From Rhodobacter aestuarii (lineage in GTDB: Bacteria > Pseudomonadota > Alphaproteobacteria > Rhodobacterales > Rhodobacteraceae): a stretch of 64,000 nt of DNA. The notes below the pieces were generated by a model. The model did not search any database. It was given only the letters and a program-made list of their open reading frames with translations, and had not been told where the DNA came from. The position numbers and the translations under genes are program-made. Positions 21,301 through 36,300 of this stretch are shown piece by piece. Location: the NCBI RefSeq assembly GCF_900156655.1, contig NZ_FTOG01000003.1, forward strand, positions 62,001-126,000, written 5' to 3'. Numbering within the stretch: the first letter of the stretch is position 1; the number at the start of each line of letters is the position of its first letter.

Positions 21301-24300
21301 CCGAACTGGTTGATCAAGCTGTTGCCAACACCCGTCCAAACAATCTGCTTGTTCAGAAGCTTGAGGTCGGTAGGCTCCGTATTCACGACGGTACCGGTAT
21401 GTGCATTCGCGCCGACCGCCACGTATTCGGACCAAATACGATCCCCGAAACCAACCATATTCGTATCGGTATCGTGGTTGAGCGTAACGTGCAGTTCGCC
21501 TGCCCCGGCTTTGTAGACTTTGACCTTACCGATTTCGACCGGGGTCCAAGTGCCGGCCACATCAACCATCGAATACACAGGCTGATCTTCGATAAAGATC
21601 CCATCGAAGCCCGCAGGCATACGAATAATGGCCGTGTCGAGGTTGATCACGATGCTATCGGTCGAAACGGCAAAACCAAGGCCAGACGACAGGCCAAGTT
21701 CGGTCGTTGTCTCTGCCCCGCTATCCCCGATCGACAGGTTCAGCTCGGAGGTATCAATCGACAGCCCCGCAACCGTCGTCAGCGCCGAGGTCACCCCCCC
21801 GTTTAGATGCGCCACGGTCAGATTGTTGTAGAGGTTCTGGGTGAGACCAGAGAGCTTCACATCTGTGGTCATTTCAGTCTTGGCCACGCGGTTCGCCGCC
21901 ATGGTCAATGCCTGCTCAGAACCATCCACCTGCGCCACCAAACGCAGCACAGGCTGATCGGTTACAGCATGCGCTGTCGGGCTCGCATAGAGCGCCATAT
22001 CGCCATAGGCGAGACGGGCACGCTCTGCGCCAGACTGGGTGATCGACGGGCTCTCAAAGCGGAAGCTAATGGTGCCATCCTCCGTATCCGCGCCCCAGAT
22101 CAAGACCGCATTGCCGAAGGAATCGTAGAGACGGATCGGGTCTTCCGATGTTGCCGTTTCAAGCACATCGAACACCCGAACGGTGGCCGAGATTTCGAGC
22201 GGGGCCGCTTCCACAAACGTGAAGCGACGGGCACCAGAAGCGGCGCCCTCCGCACCAACTTCGCGCTCAAGGCGAAGGGTCGGGCGGATTTCGTCTGTCA
22301 GGTCCAGCGCGACCGATATGTTGAAGGTCTTGCCTTCGCCCGCATCATAAAGCGCCACACCCGATTTCAGCAGGGCCGCCGGGCCACTGATGTCGATCAA
22401 GCCGAGGGTCACGTTGACCGCCGTCAGCGTGATCGCAACAGGTTTGCCCGTCGCATCAACGGCGTAAAGCGTGACGCTCCCATTTTCGGCCAAACGCTCG
22501 GACAGACCTTTGCCGACGGTTTGAACCGCCGCCATGTCACCTTCGACAAGCACTTCATAGGTGTAATCGCGCTTCATCTCTGGCGACAATGCACCGTCGA
22601 GCGTGCTGACTCGTGCAGGCGAACGCAGCGTCCAAGTTTCTGCGGTTTCATCCGCAACTTGTTTCAAGACCATGCCTTCTTCGATCATGCCATCGAGCAC
22701 AGTCACAGACCCGCCGCTCGATTTCACAACCGCCGTCACAGCATTGGTGACGGCATCCCGCGCCACCCAATAATCCGCGACCGCGCCACGCAGATCGGTA
22801 TCCACCACGACACCGGTGCCAGCACCAGCCGACAGGCCCGCGCCTTTGAGCGAAAGCAGGAATTGCGGGCCCGTGGCCCCAAGGGCCTTCAGACCAATGA
22901 TCCCTTCGGCATAGGCATTTCCACTCGCGTCTTCGGGCAAAGTGGTATCGGTGATGAAGGGCAGATCGCCATCCAGAAGCTTCGCGGTCAGCTCAGTGCC
23001 CAATTGCGATGTCACGAGGATCAGGGCGCTCGTGGTGCCCGTCGACAGTTCGAGGAAATCACCCGCTTGCGGCAGCGCGTAGGCCGCGCCGGTATCGTCT
23101 TTCAACGCCTCAATCGGCAGCGTGAACTCCAGCGCATCCGCGTAAGAGCTATCCAGCGCGATCCGGCGCGTTTTCAGTTCGATCGTGTCAGAGGTGCCCA
23201 GAACCGTGAAGGTGTCCCCAATGACCGGGCGACCGCTCAGAATTTGGCCTGTGCCCGCTCCGGTAACGTGAATAATCGCGTCACCATTTTGGAGGTAAGT
23301 GCCGTCTAGTGATGCCAAATCTTCGGTTTCAAAGCGGATCACCCCGGCGGCAGCGCCCGCAGAAATCGCGGTTTCCCCAAGGGTGATGATCGCGGTCGGC
23401 TCTGTCTCGCCAAACTTCGCAATGCCAAACTCATCGACAACCGCAAGATGCTCGACATTGTCGCTGTCAACATAGGTCAGCCGGTCGTCGATAAAGCCCG
23501 TACCCAAACGCCCCGAGAGCAGGTCAAACGTGACCGTCGTCGCGGTGACAGCCGTGATATAAATCACCGCATCCACCTGATCATTCACAACGGTCCACAC
23601 CTCACCAACCGCTGGCAAGGTCGCGGTGGTCGCCCCGGCAAAGGCCTTGAGGTCGAGCGTTGCTGTTGTGAGGGCTCGCGTCGGCGCGGCAAGACCGCTT
23701 GCGACACCGTCAAGCGCGGCGGTCCCATCCGTTGTAATCCAGCGCCCTTCAAGCAGGCTCACCGTCACGGTGTCAGCATCATAAGCCTCGACGCGGTAAA
23801 GCGCATCCGACCCTGCTGCCGGATCGACAATGATCTGACCCAGCGCAACGTCATCGGCACTCGTCGCAGGATCATCCCAGTTTTCGAGAACGATGATCGG
23901 GTTGTCGGCAAAATGCTCCGCATTGCGGATGTTGAGCGTAACAAGCTCCGACGTGCGATCGACGGTAAAGACGTTGTTGCCGCTTTGGATTGTGCCGCTG
24001 ATCAAGCGACCCGCAAGCGAGCCCAGCGCCGCATCGACAGATTCCACCCGCAGCACCGCATGCGGCGAGACTGTGGCTTCAAGCTGCGACCCGGTCACAA
24101 GCGTCTTATCCGCATCCACTTTGACAGTGATGGATTGGGAGCCGACAGCCTCGGTGGTGCCAATCGCTTGAACGGCTCCACCCACATCTTGGTAGACTTT
24201 TCCACCAATCGCCCCTGCCGGCGAAACATTGGCGTTCTGGTACTCGACTTTCGCGCTACCGTTACTGACAGAGGTAATCACGATATCAACGACTTGGCTC

Positions 24301-27300
24301 AGGCCCGTCGAAGACGTCAGGATCATACTATCATCGCCACTGCCGATCCAAAGCGCGTCAGTCTTCGCAAGGGTGATGCTGTCATCCAGATCAACAACCA
24401 TCGCTTTGGTGGTGTTGTTCCAAAGGGTTACCGTACCGATACGTTCAAACGTCCCGTTGTTTTCACGCCGCAACGTTGTTTCGGAAACGAAGCTTTCCAA
24501 GGCGTCATCGGTCACGCTCAGGATAACCCCCTCACCGCTCGCGACCCCGAGCAGGTCAAAGGCGAAGGTGACCTCACCCGAGGCCGTCCCATTCGGCCAC
24601 AGCTTCAGCGTATCCGCCGCATCAAGGATCACCCCAGCGTTCAGATCGACAGAAATCGACTTGGTGCTTTCCGCGACTTTCCAAAGCGCCGTATCGGCAA
24701 AGTTGACCGAGCCCCAATCGGAAACAGCGAGGTTCGCGCTTCCGATGTAGAAATAACGCGCGGCGCCATCTGCGATCAGATCATTGGTTTGCACCGTGAT
24801 CGAAGCGCCGTCAGCCGTATCGTATTTCGGTTCGGCGGTAGAGATTTCTCTCAACGTGCCGATGATTTGGCCATCCCGCACCAAGGCCGTTTCGAGGCTG
24901 AAGTCTGGCGCCGGAACCGCGACCGACCCGTTCACCGTAAAGCCCACGGTGCCACTTGCACTTGTGATGTCGCCGGACGCGACATCAATCGGCGATGTGC
25001 GCGCTTCGTCAATGACCAGAAGGTCACCGTTTGCAATTTTCGCCACATCCGCAGCGGTCGGGATAGACATCGACACAAGTGTCCCGTCGATGGCCGCAAC
25101 CCCAATAACTTCAAAGGCTTCGCCCTGCTCCGGCACGCCCGTCAGATTTTTGAGCAACAACTCACCGGTCTGACGGCTATAGCTCGCAAGTGTCGCAATG
25201 ACACCAGATTTCACGCCGCGCAGCACCGTACTGTTTTCAACCAAATCAACGAATTCGCCATTCGCTGAATTGACCAAGACGCGCGCGGTTTCCATGCCAA
25301 CCAGCAAGTCGCCATCGCTGTAAATCGCGTTGTCAGACAAGGTCACGATGTTGTCCGAGAACGCCTCGACGCCAAAGCGGGTTACGCCCGCCGTCGAACG
25401 CGCAAGATAGGCATCCGATCCGTCACGACCGTCGATTTCAAGGCGCTGCGTAGTGCCTGTCATGTCGAAGGTATCGTCTTGCGAGGTGCCAGAAAGCTTC
25501 AGAACCTCCATATCCCAGAGGTATTCGACCTGCGTAGCACCGCCCTGCTCGATCCGAACCTGTTGGCCATCCACCGTGAACTGAACGGCGTTCGTGTCGC
25601 CGCCTTGCGCTTTTGCATCATAGACATAGGTATCGCGGCCACCGCCATCGATGATCACGTCGATGCCAAGACCCGCATCAACGGTATCGTCCCCATCCCC
25701 AAGCGAGATGATCTCATCTTGCTTGGAGCCGATGAAGTAGTCGTCGCCGTCGCCCAGCTCGATTGACCGAACCAGACCACCCGCGCCACCTTGCAAGATC
25801 TGCTGACCCGACAAGTCGACCGTATCATTGCCTGCGCCGGTTTCGATGCGCACGGTATCTTCTTCACCCGTTCCACGCGCCGTATCACGCAAGGTGATCG
25901 ACTGGAGGAAGGTGCGATTGCCGTTTCCGTCTTCGATATGGGTTTTGTAGGTGGATTCGTCCGCGCTGACCGCAAGCGAGGTGATGTAATCGCGCTCGGC
26001 TTCTTCATCCGCCCCAAGAATACGCACAACATCTGTTGCACGGTCCCCAGGTGCATTTTCAGCGATGGACCCAAGCTGAAGAATGATCTTCGTCGCATCA
26101 ACACCGGTCGCGGCACGCCGCACAACGATGCTGTCTTCGTAAAGACCGGTTTTGATATCAATGGTCTCAGTGTTCACCGCTGTCAGGGATTCAAGGATCG
26201 CATCGCGCCAGTTGATGAGGGTGCTATCGTCTTCACCGCTCAGAATTTCGATGGAGTCTTTTGACGCCGCGCCACCCATAAATTCAGCCGCATAGAGGTC
26301 CAGAACGTCAGAGTTCCCGCCGCCGCCGTCAACGACGTCGATATCATCCCCGACGACCCAACGGATCGTATCGGAGCCAGACCCACCCAAGACAGCGTCC
26401 TGATCCTCGCCACCGACGAGCAGGTTCACACCGGAGACGCCCATCAAGCGGTCGCGGCCTTCGCCACCATAGAGTTCGTCACGCCCCGACCCTGCGTTCA
26501 ATTGGTCGTCGCCGTCCTGACCGTAAAGAATATCTGCGCCAGCATCACCGAAGATCACGTCATCGCCGAATTGACCGTAGATCAGGTCGTCGCCGTCCCC
26601 ACCGTAGATCATGTCGCCGTCACCCAGCTGGCCAGAGTTGGCCGTGCCGTAGAGTGAACCCGCTTCATCGCCGTAAATGATGTCGTTCCCGGCATCGCCG
26701 TAAAGCGTATCTGCGCCCGAGCCACCGATCAGTTCGTCGTCGCCCGCGCCACCGAAGAAGGTAACCGCGCTATCGCCGTATTGGACAAGCTTGTCGTTTC
26801 CAGCGCCACCGTCGAAATAGATCTCGGCATCCGCATAAGAAATCAGGTTATCGCGCCCGGCCCCCCCACGGATGGTCGCTTTGCGCGTGAAGGTGTCTGC
26901 GATGATGATCTCATCATTGCCGTCCCCCCCGTCAATGACAACCCGCACAACATCGTCAAAGCGCTGCAGGTCGCCTGCGTTATCGACCATAACGCGACCG
27001 TCTTGCGTCTCGTGAATGGTGATACGGTCCGCACCCGAAGAGGTGTAGACATAGAGCGTGCCGTTATCAACGTAACCCAGCGGCTGGAGTTGGAAGTGTT
27101 TGTGGTAGTCGAACCGCCACAACACGACATCGACCAGTGTCGCTTTTTTCGAGAAGATGGTGATCGTCACGAACAAAAGCTTCAGCTTGATCTCGACGAA
27201 GGCCCAGATCTTTGCCCGCACCTCGGCGCTGATGTCAAAGAGACCCAGCGGATCGCGTTGGATCATGTAAGCGAGTTCGTCGATATAAACTTTACCGTCG

Positions 27301-30300
27301 TAAGTCCCTTCGCGGCTTGCAACGTCGTTCATGTCAAAATTGACGGTCGCGAAAATGCCACCGGCAACACCGGCTTTCACCGACATGATGATAAAGTCGC
27401 CACCGATCTGTGCGGATGCAAAGACCTCGAACCCGATTTGAAGCTCGATACGTTCCGAACCGTCATCGTTCCAGTCGCGCACGTGGAGCCCGAAGAACAG
27501 ATATTCCGGGTTGTTCCACCCGCTGTCGCGGAACAGGTTCAGACCGCGGCTGTCGAAGCCGAAGCTTAGGTTGACGCGTGCATAGATCCCCGCGCCAAAT
27601 GTTGCAGACAGGAACGGCGCCCAAATCCAGATGTCTTTACTGACTTTCCCCTCAACGTAGAGTTCCGGCAGGTCAAAGACGACAAGGTCAACATTGCTTG
27701 CGCCGGTGAACAGGCCAATGGCGGTGGCTGGATCATTTATGATCGGGAAGCGCAGCCCTTCGAGCGCCTTCGATTTGTTGAGGAAGCCCTTGGATTTTGC
27801 AGAGGCCTTCTTCGTGCTGGTGTCAGACGTCGGGCGCGTGGAGGACGAGTTGGATTTGCCCGTCGATGCCTGCGAGACCGGGTCAATCGACTTGTTGCCG
27901 TTTTCTTTCTTAACAGCGTTGTAGTCATATTTTTGCTGTTTGCGCGCATCGCGACTGCCGCCGGAAAGCTGATAATCGCCAAAGCGGATCATCACACCAT
28001 TCGCGTCATCGGGGTTCGGCAGCGCATTGATCAGGTCAATGATCCCTTTCACCACCTTGAAGAACGCAACATAATTGGCAGCCTTTGCACCGCCAAACAT
28101 CTCAATCATGTTCAGCAGAGAGGTCGGGCGGCCCATCAGCGTCGAGATGACCGGCAGCGGATCAAGAATGGGGTCAAGCGCATCGCCGACCGGACCGGTG
28201 ATCTTCTTCACCTCTTTCAGGATCGGCCCTGCAAACTCGGAAATGAACGACCCAAGGTCGAGGCGCATATCGGCGAGCAAAACGTTCGGCGTGCCACCAA
28301 ACGCACTTTGCTTCACACCCGTGGTCAGGTTGATATCGGCAAAGACCTGACTGTAATGGAAATCGGTCAGGAAGCGCGGGAACTGCGTCGAACCTCCGAA
28401 CGAGCCGACAAGCGCGAGGCTAACTTCCGCACGCGCTTTGAATTGCGCATCCACAACCTCTTTGAATTTGACACCGCGCAGTTCTTTGACAAGCGACAGA
28501 CGACCATCATCCAGACGACCACCTTTGCCCGCATTCGGGTCTTTGATGTCAACGGTCAGCGCAGCAGACAGCTCCTTGTGACCGTCTTTGAGCAGGTTGG
28601 TCACCTCGAAATCGAGGAAGCCCAACGACGCTTTCATATAAGCATCGTCGTTGAGGTCACCATAGGCTTCGAGGATCAGTTCATTCTGACGCGAAGTGTC
28701 GATGTAGAAGTCGAGCGCGCCGTCGATGTAGCTGACACCAAAGCCGAGGTAGAGGTCATATTGCATCCCCAGCGTAATAACGGCATCCGAGTCGAACGAG
28801 AGCGGCAGGCCCGGCATAGCACCAGTCACGTCGATATCGACACGGATCGGGTCGAAGATATCCCCCATCGCGCGGATACCGATCTTCAGATCGTCGAAGG
28901 CGTCGGACAAGACGACATCAACATCGTCATAGGTGACGATTGCCGATCCATCTGCGGCAACGAAATCAATCCGGCCACCCGTCGCATCTTCGATGGTCTG
29001 GAAGAGATCGAAGAGCGCGTATTGCAGCAGATCAACCGTTGTGAACTCGCCATCGCGCTTGGATTTCTCGGTGCGGATGAGGTTTTGCAGATCCCCCAAG
29101 GCATCGTCCACCGGGTCGACAAGGGTCGAGCCAATGAAGGACGCACCGCGCCGCAGCGCATCGCCGATGAACGGGAGGTCCATCTTGAACAAAGGCGCTT
29201 GGCGGATGGTTTTATCCAGCGCATCCAGCATCCCGCGCAGACCATCAACAAGCAGCAGCGGGTCTTGAATAAACATCCCCAGACCCAGTTGCGGGACAGG
29301 GTTCGGGACGTAGTAATACAGGCGATCTTTGCCAATCAGGCTATCTGCGATCAGGTCATCGCTGCCAAGGTCATACCCGATAAAGATCGCGTTGCGCGCG
29401 AAGGACGCGCCGCCCTCGTTGATCCAGTCGACCAACTCACCGTAACCGTCCGCATCGTCAGAGGCATATTTTGCATAGCGATCGGCTTCATCGGTGATGA
29501 AAGCACCGTTGACAGCCGCACTTGACCCCGTAAGAGCGGTGCCAACCGGGAAGTACACAGGCAAGATAAGCGCGGCGCGCCCCGTCGATTTCAGCTTGAG
29601 GGAAATCGTGCCGCCCTGCGCGACATCGGTTTCGGTGACATAGCGAATGCTCGCAAAATCCGTATCGACGAACTTGCCAACGGCATTACGCTGAACGGCA
29701 CCATCCCCGTCGATGGCAAAGGTCGCCTCTTCGATCGACGCCGAAAGCTTTGCACCGGGGATAAAGGTCAGCCCCGCGGACAGAACAGCTTCATCCATAT
29801 AGGCACGGGTGGCCATGCCGACAAAGACGCCCGACTCCGCTTTCAATGTGGTCGAGAATGTCGGGCTCGCAACGGTTCCCCCAATGGCCACCGACACGCC
29901 GCCCTGGACGCCCGTTGTAAAGGCGAACTGCAGGTCAATCGGGTCCATCTCCACATCGACATCAATCCCCAAGGCGCGCATCGCATTGAGTTCGTTGCGC
30001 GGCAGATAATCGCTCGGACGGATCGTTTTGGTGAAGGTTGTGGGGACCGTGACGCCGTAGGCGCCAAGCAACTTGAAGATGTCGATCGAGAAATCGATAT
30101 CAAGGCGATTGGCAACCAATGCCCCGTCGCTATCGCGCCCGAAGACAAAGCGCGCTTCAAAGACGATGCCAGTCATCGTCTTCGTGCCAGCCGGTTGCTG
30201 CAGCAGAGTTTCGTAGAAGAGCGCAATCAGCGACGAAACAGAGGCATTCTCGTTCGCATTCCCCGGCTGCGTCGACACTTTCAAATCGTTGAGCACACCA

Positions 30301-33300
30301 AGGATCGACGATGGGTCGCTATCATTTCCGATGACGCTCGCCAATTGCGCATCAATCCCCATCAGCTCTGCCAAGGTCTCGTTCACGAACGGAACATCGA
30401 AGCTGGTCAGCGCCGTGTTGATGCCATTTACAAGGGTGTAAAGGTTGTCGAACAGCATGGTGAACGACACCGGCTGCGCCGCGATATTCGCAAGCGTATT
30501 CAGCACATTGAAGTCGAACGAGAACTCGTCTGAAAACTCATAGGCCGCCGCAAGGAAGCTGTTTGCGCGAAGCGTATCGAAGCCCGTGATCGTATTGGCG
30601 GTATCGAACAGCGTCACCCCTGTGAGGCTACCATTGCTGATGATCACCTGCGGATCGAGCGACAGTTTGAAGTCCAAAACCCGCGCACCGAACTCAAGCG
30701 CACCAACAGTAACTTCGCCAAGAACCGGAACTTGAACGGCAAGACGCTCTTCAGAAGTCAGATCAAGATCATAGCCATCCGAAGCCATCAGCTTATCGCC
30801 AACCGCCGTGCCTTTGGAGGTAAAGCCCAAGGCCAGGAACGAGGTCGCATCTTCGATGGCGACATTGGCACCGGTTGAAGAATTGACCATGCCGATCTTC
30901 AGCTTATCGGCCTCAGCCGCCGCCTCAGAAGACGTGCTGACGGACACAGATGCCCCACCAACATCGAAGGCCGCTTCCATCGAGGCGGAGGTCGTCTCAA
31001 CGCCGACATCCAAGAGCAGTTTCGTCTCTTTCCCGATGAAGGCCTTCGGATCGGTCACATCATTCAGATCGAGACCGAGATCGAGTTTCAGACCCGCCGC
31101 AATCGATAGTTTGCCGTCATAATTGCCTTCAAGCTTGAACAGCTGGTCGAGTGCACTCGCGACAGAGGCATCAATGCCGTTGATCTCACCGATCAAGGAT
31201 TGGATGTCGATACTCTGGTCGATGTCCAGATCGACCTGCTTGCGAATGTCGATACCAAAGACGAGGTCGTTGCGTTCGCCGGAGCCTGTCGGATCGTTGT
31301 AGTCGATCCGTTTCAGGGTCACGCGCGGCTGCCCTTCGGTGCCCGCGTCGAAGCCCAGTTTTTCGAACTCTTTGTCGAGGATCGACTGCAATTCCAGCAG
31401 GTTATCATCAAGCGAGGTCACCGCCTCGTTGATAACGCGGAACACGGGGATAAGCCCCAACTTGCTGTCGATCGAGAAGTTCAACAGCGGCAGTTCTGTT
31501 GTCAGAACCTTGTTCGAAATCCCCGATGGAGAAATCACGTCATCGGTGACGGATTCCACCAGTTCGATCAAGGCCGTGAGCGACGAACCGATATTCAGAT
31601 CCCCAAACAGCGACGTAAAGTTGAGCGTCGGCAGTTCGAAATTGAAGTCCGGCAGCGACGGGAAGGCGATCAACGACGGGAAGTCCGGCAGGCTCGGCAA
31701 GGACGGCAGAGCCGGCAAGGACAAGGTCGGCATATCCGGAAGGCTCGGCAGATAAATCCCCGAGAGCGACGGCAGCGACAGGCCCGGCAAGGTCGGCAGC
31801 AGCCCCGCAATGCCGAAATTCACAGACGGCAGCGAGAAGTCGAAATCAAACGGTATCTCGATCGTCGGCAGGTCGACCCCACCGATGCCCCCTGTGATGT
31901 CGAGCGGCAGGTTCGCATAGACGCCCGCGCCAGAGAACATGGTCGACAGTTCAGGCGAAATGCCCGTCGCGCTCGACACGGGGATATAGGTGCCCCCCAC
32001 CAGCGTGAAGTCATTCCCCGATACGGTTGCCAATTCAACCGAACGACCGTTTTTCCCGATAATGACTTTCTTCGTCAGATCGAGCGACGAAGACCCATCA
32101 ACCGCAGTGATGGTCAGATCATTGGTGGCAGAATCCGAGTCCGGATTGAGCGCATCCACCCGGAATTCGACCCCATCTTGGAAGAGCACATCGCCATTCG
32201 CGAAATCACTCAGCGCGACGGTATTCGTGATGGTCTTCAAATCGTTTTCGGTCGGCGCATTGACACGCAAAGCGAACGAAAGCGGGTTGTGAACAACATC
32301 TTCTGCGGCTGCAGATGCCAGAACATTCGCGGCACCAAGCGCCGCTGGTGTCGCAACAACCGTTTGGGACGCCCCAGTTTTCAACTGGTTGGCCGTCGAG
32401 TTGACGGTCAATGTGCGTTTCGCTTTCGAGAACTTCAGATCATTCGCATTAACCGCCACGCCGTTGAGCGTGAGCCCATCGCTGAGAGAGGCCTTGATCG
32501 CCTCAAGTGCGGCCTCGGTGACCGTGGATTTCAACAGATAAACCACGCCCTCAGCGGTCAGGTTCATTTGAGAAACCTCGGTCGCGACCGCATCAACGGT
32601 CAAGCTGACGGCACCGCTCGCATAGACAACGTCATGCGCGCTCGCATCGCTTTGCAGCCAAATAAGATCAACAAGACCGGAGGCAACATCCACATTGACG
32701 ATGCGGAATTTCGCACCGTTCGCGCCAGACATGATCTGACCAACTTGCAACGCATTGAACGCGGCATTGCGTGTGCTGATATCTGCCGCAGAGGTCGGAT
32801 CGGCCCCGATCGTCAGGCCCAGACGGATTGCATCGCTATCGTCAACCAACGCCGCCGAAGCGATAGCGAACGTATTGCCACTGCCATCGTGGGTCAGCCC
32901 GCCCACCGGCACTTCAACGCGCACGCCAACGCCCTGTGCAACCGGGCGCACCGCGCCAATGAAGGCAACGGTTAGAACGTCAGCACCATCCAACGAGGTC
33001 ACAATGGCTTCGAGACCCGCGATATAAACGCCTGTCCCAACAGCAATAGATGCCGGAAACGCGCCGCTCATTTTCACGGCAGCCAAACCGCTTTGCGCGT
33101 CAAAGGCGAACTCGTCGACCGTCAGCCCCTCAGCCAAGGCCGTGGTTCCGATGACACCAACAGATGTCCCGTCAGACAGACGCACCACGCCTTCGCCATT
33201 CAGCGCAGCAGTCGTGTTCAGCGTGCCGAACCCGCTGAAATACGACCCTGCGGAGGTGGTGTAGCTCGGTAGGTCTTCGTACCAGCTATCGAAATAGACG

Positions 33301-36300
33301 TTGCTGCCATCCAGAACCACACGGTTGCCAAAGCTTCCGCCAGTGACGTTGTATTCCACAAGCGGTGTCGCATCACCGCCCACAGGCAGACCGCTGATCC
33401 GTTTGATCAACAGCGTGCCGTTGTTTCCGACGGTATCCTCGCGATAGGCCAACACGCGGAACACGCTGGTGCCTTGCACAAGCGTTTTGCCAACAAGGGC
33501 TTGCAAATCTGCCGGTGCGATGGCGGTTTCATCGATGTTTTCGATGGTCATTGTGCCCGCATCGACACCAATTTTAGCTGCGGCACCAAGGCTGACCGTG
33601 CCCTCAGCAAAGCCAAGGTCTATCGTCGTTGACCCCGTGGGCGTGAGCGAGAAGTCGGTGACGTTCAGCGCAAAGCCGCTGCCATCGCCGACATAAAGTT
33701 CAAAGTTCGGCGTCTCACCAATGGGCGTATCGGGGTCGATCCCAAACGCCAAATCGAAGGCAAAATTGGCATTCGCTTGAACGCGCGCTTCGGCTCCGCC
33801 TTCAAAGCTCAGCGGGCCAAGATCAACGCCAAGGGCGGCCTCAAGGTCCGCATCGGTCACATCGACACGCACACTTTCATCAAGCTGCATGCCGGTGATC
33901 GAAATCGCGGCTTTCATCTTGGTCGGGCCACTCTGCCCGGCTTCTGTGATCGGCGTGAAGACAACACTGACTGTCGCGTTGAACGGGGCCAGCGCGGCGG
34001 TCAGCGCGGCCTCTACAGCGTCGAGCGACTGCGCACCCGACGATTTCAGATCGACAATCAGCTGGCGAATACCGTCCAGCCCGATCAACTCATTGAGCGA
34101 CTTCCCAACGAAGGGGATTTCCTGATCAATCAGACCAGCGTTCCCATCCGCGCCGAAAAGCACATCGATCGCAGAAACGATACCCCCAACAATATCGCCA
34201 TAAGACAGGGCCGACAGGTTCGCGACCGAGTTCAACGCCGAAGACACGATCGCATCATACTTGGCTTGCAAGAAGTTGACCAAAGTCGACGGAACGGTCA
34301 GCTCTGGTGTCGCGAAAGTCGCCCCATCAAGGCCCGCACGGCCGGACAGAATTCCGACGGCACGATCACCGCCAAGGCTGGCAATCATCGGCAAGAAGAT
34401 ACCGATGCTGGCAGACATATCCGCGTCGTAGCCAATTTCATCCGCCACAACGGTCAAGTTGGAGGTCGCCCCAAATGCCGTGGTGCCAATACGCTGCACC
34501 AGCACATTGGTGTTGCCACCGACAAGCGACTTCCCAATGACGATCCCACTCGCTCCGGTGACGCTGTCTTTGACCTCCATACCAACCGCCAACCGGGTGC
34601 CGGATGCAAAGACCAATTGATCAACCTTGCCCAAGGTCGAGGCCGCAGGCGTATTCGCCGCGCCGACGGCTTTGGTCAGAGCCGTCAAAGTATAGAGCGC
34701 GAAATCATCGCTGCTGATCGGGGTGGAAAGCAGCGAGGCTGCCAAAAGATCGACGGAGATGGACTTATCCGCATCCCCCGTCACCACATAACGACCCGCT
34801 TTGCCGCCGTCGAAATATTGCGTCGTGGCCGCGTCAGCGTCATTCACAATCGTCAGCGCGGCGATGGCATCCGACAGCGCGAAATCTTCTGTTGTTGAGC
34901 CGTTTGAGATCCGAAGCGTCGCCCCTTCCGTCAAAGCGCTGAACAAGGTCGCCATTTCCGCTTTGGTCAACGCGAAGGTCAGACCATCGACGGTCGTGCT
35001 CGAAATGCTGGTCGTCGTCGTGCCATCAGCCCCTAATACCAACAAGGTGGTCGCATCCATCACGGTCGTCGGTGCGACGGTGATCGCCATCGACATCCAG
35101 CTATCTGCAGCGGCGGATTTTCCATCCTCCGCCAAAGCGTAATAGCTCACCCCCACCTTATCGAAGAAGGACGCCGAAGCACCATCGAGGATCGCACCAC
35201 TGTCAACGCCAGCCGCGAGCGTGGTGCCGGAAATCAAACCGTTTTGGATGGTCGCCAGAACGCGCGAAGACACAACATTGGAAACCAGCCCATCAGCGCC
35301 AATCGCCAATTCGACAACGCGTCCCCCGTCAGCACTGAGGAGCGATGGGTCGGTCACCTCAAAGGTCCGCGGTTGCAACGGAGACGCTGAATCAACCGTC
35401 AACGACCCAAGGATCAGCGGCAGACGTACATAGCCCTGCTCGATGCCATAGGTCAAAGACGTCGGTGCGATCACACTCGAGACACCATCGGCAGGCAGAA
35501 GCGTAATGGTTTGTTCGACAGGATCGGAAGAGGCCACGAGGAAGGTCGCCGTACCATCGCTCAGCCGTACAACTTTGCCATTTTCAACTTGTTTCAGCCA
35601 ATCGCCGACAATCGCATTTGTATTCGCGATTTTGACTTTCTGCGCGGGCAAACCGCCCACTTCAACGGATTCGGTTCTGGCAACATCCAACGTTGCCGAC
35701 ACGAGCGTTCCCGTCGCGACGAACGAGCCAGCAATAGAGGTGAACGTGCCGCCCATACGGTCCGCATCAATGGCGTCCAAACGGAACGCATTGCCGTTCG
35801 CATCAACAAAGACATTGTTGATTTCATGCGATTGCAGCAGATCAGACCCCGCCGCAAAACGCACAGCGCTATCAATCGGCGCATTTGAGATGGTGCGAAG
35901 GCCCGCGCTATCGCCGCGCTGCACACTCACAGAAATACCCGCTTGATCCGCGAGTTGCGTCGGCGTTGCGCTCAAGCTCCCGAGAAGGCTGTTCAGCGCC
36001 GCACCCGCGAGGCTGCCCGTTGCCGTTGGCGCCGCTGCTAGATCAAGCGGACGCAGATCAACGCTTCCCGTGACAGCGTTGAAGGCGGCAATTTCAAACC
36101 AAGCGTTGTTTGCATCTTGGACCAGACGCAGATCTTCGAGCCAGGTCCCAATCGGCGCCCCGCCCAGACCACTGACGCGCTGAACGCTGCCGTTCATCCC
36201 AAGATCAACAGCCGTGTTGCTGGTAAAGGTCACAAACGGACGATAAAGCGCGCCCCCCGCCAACGGCGCCCCGGTGTGCCCAATAGCCGTGATCCACGCC

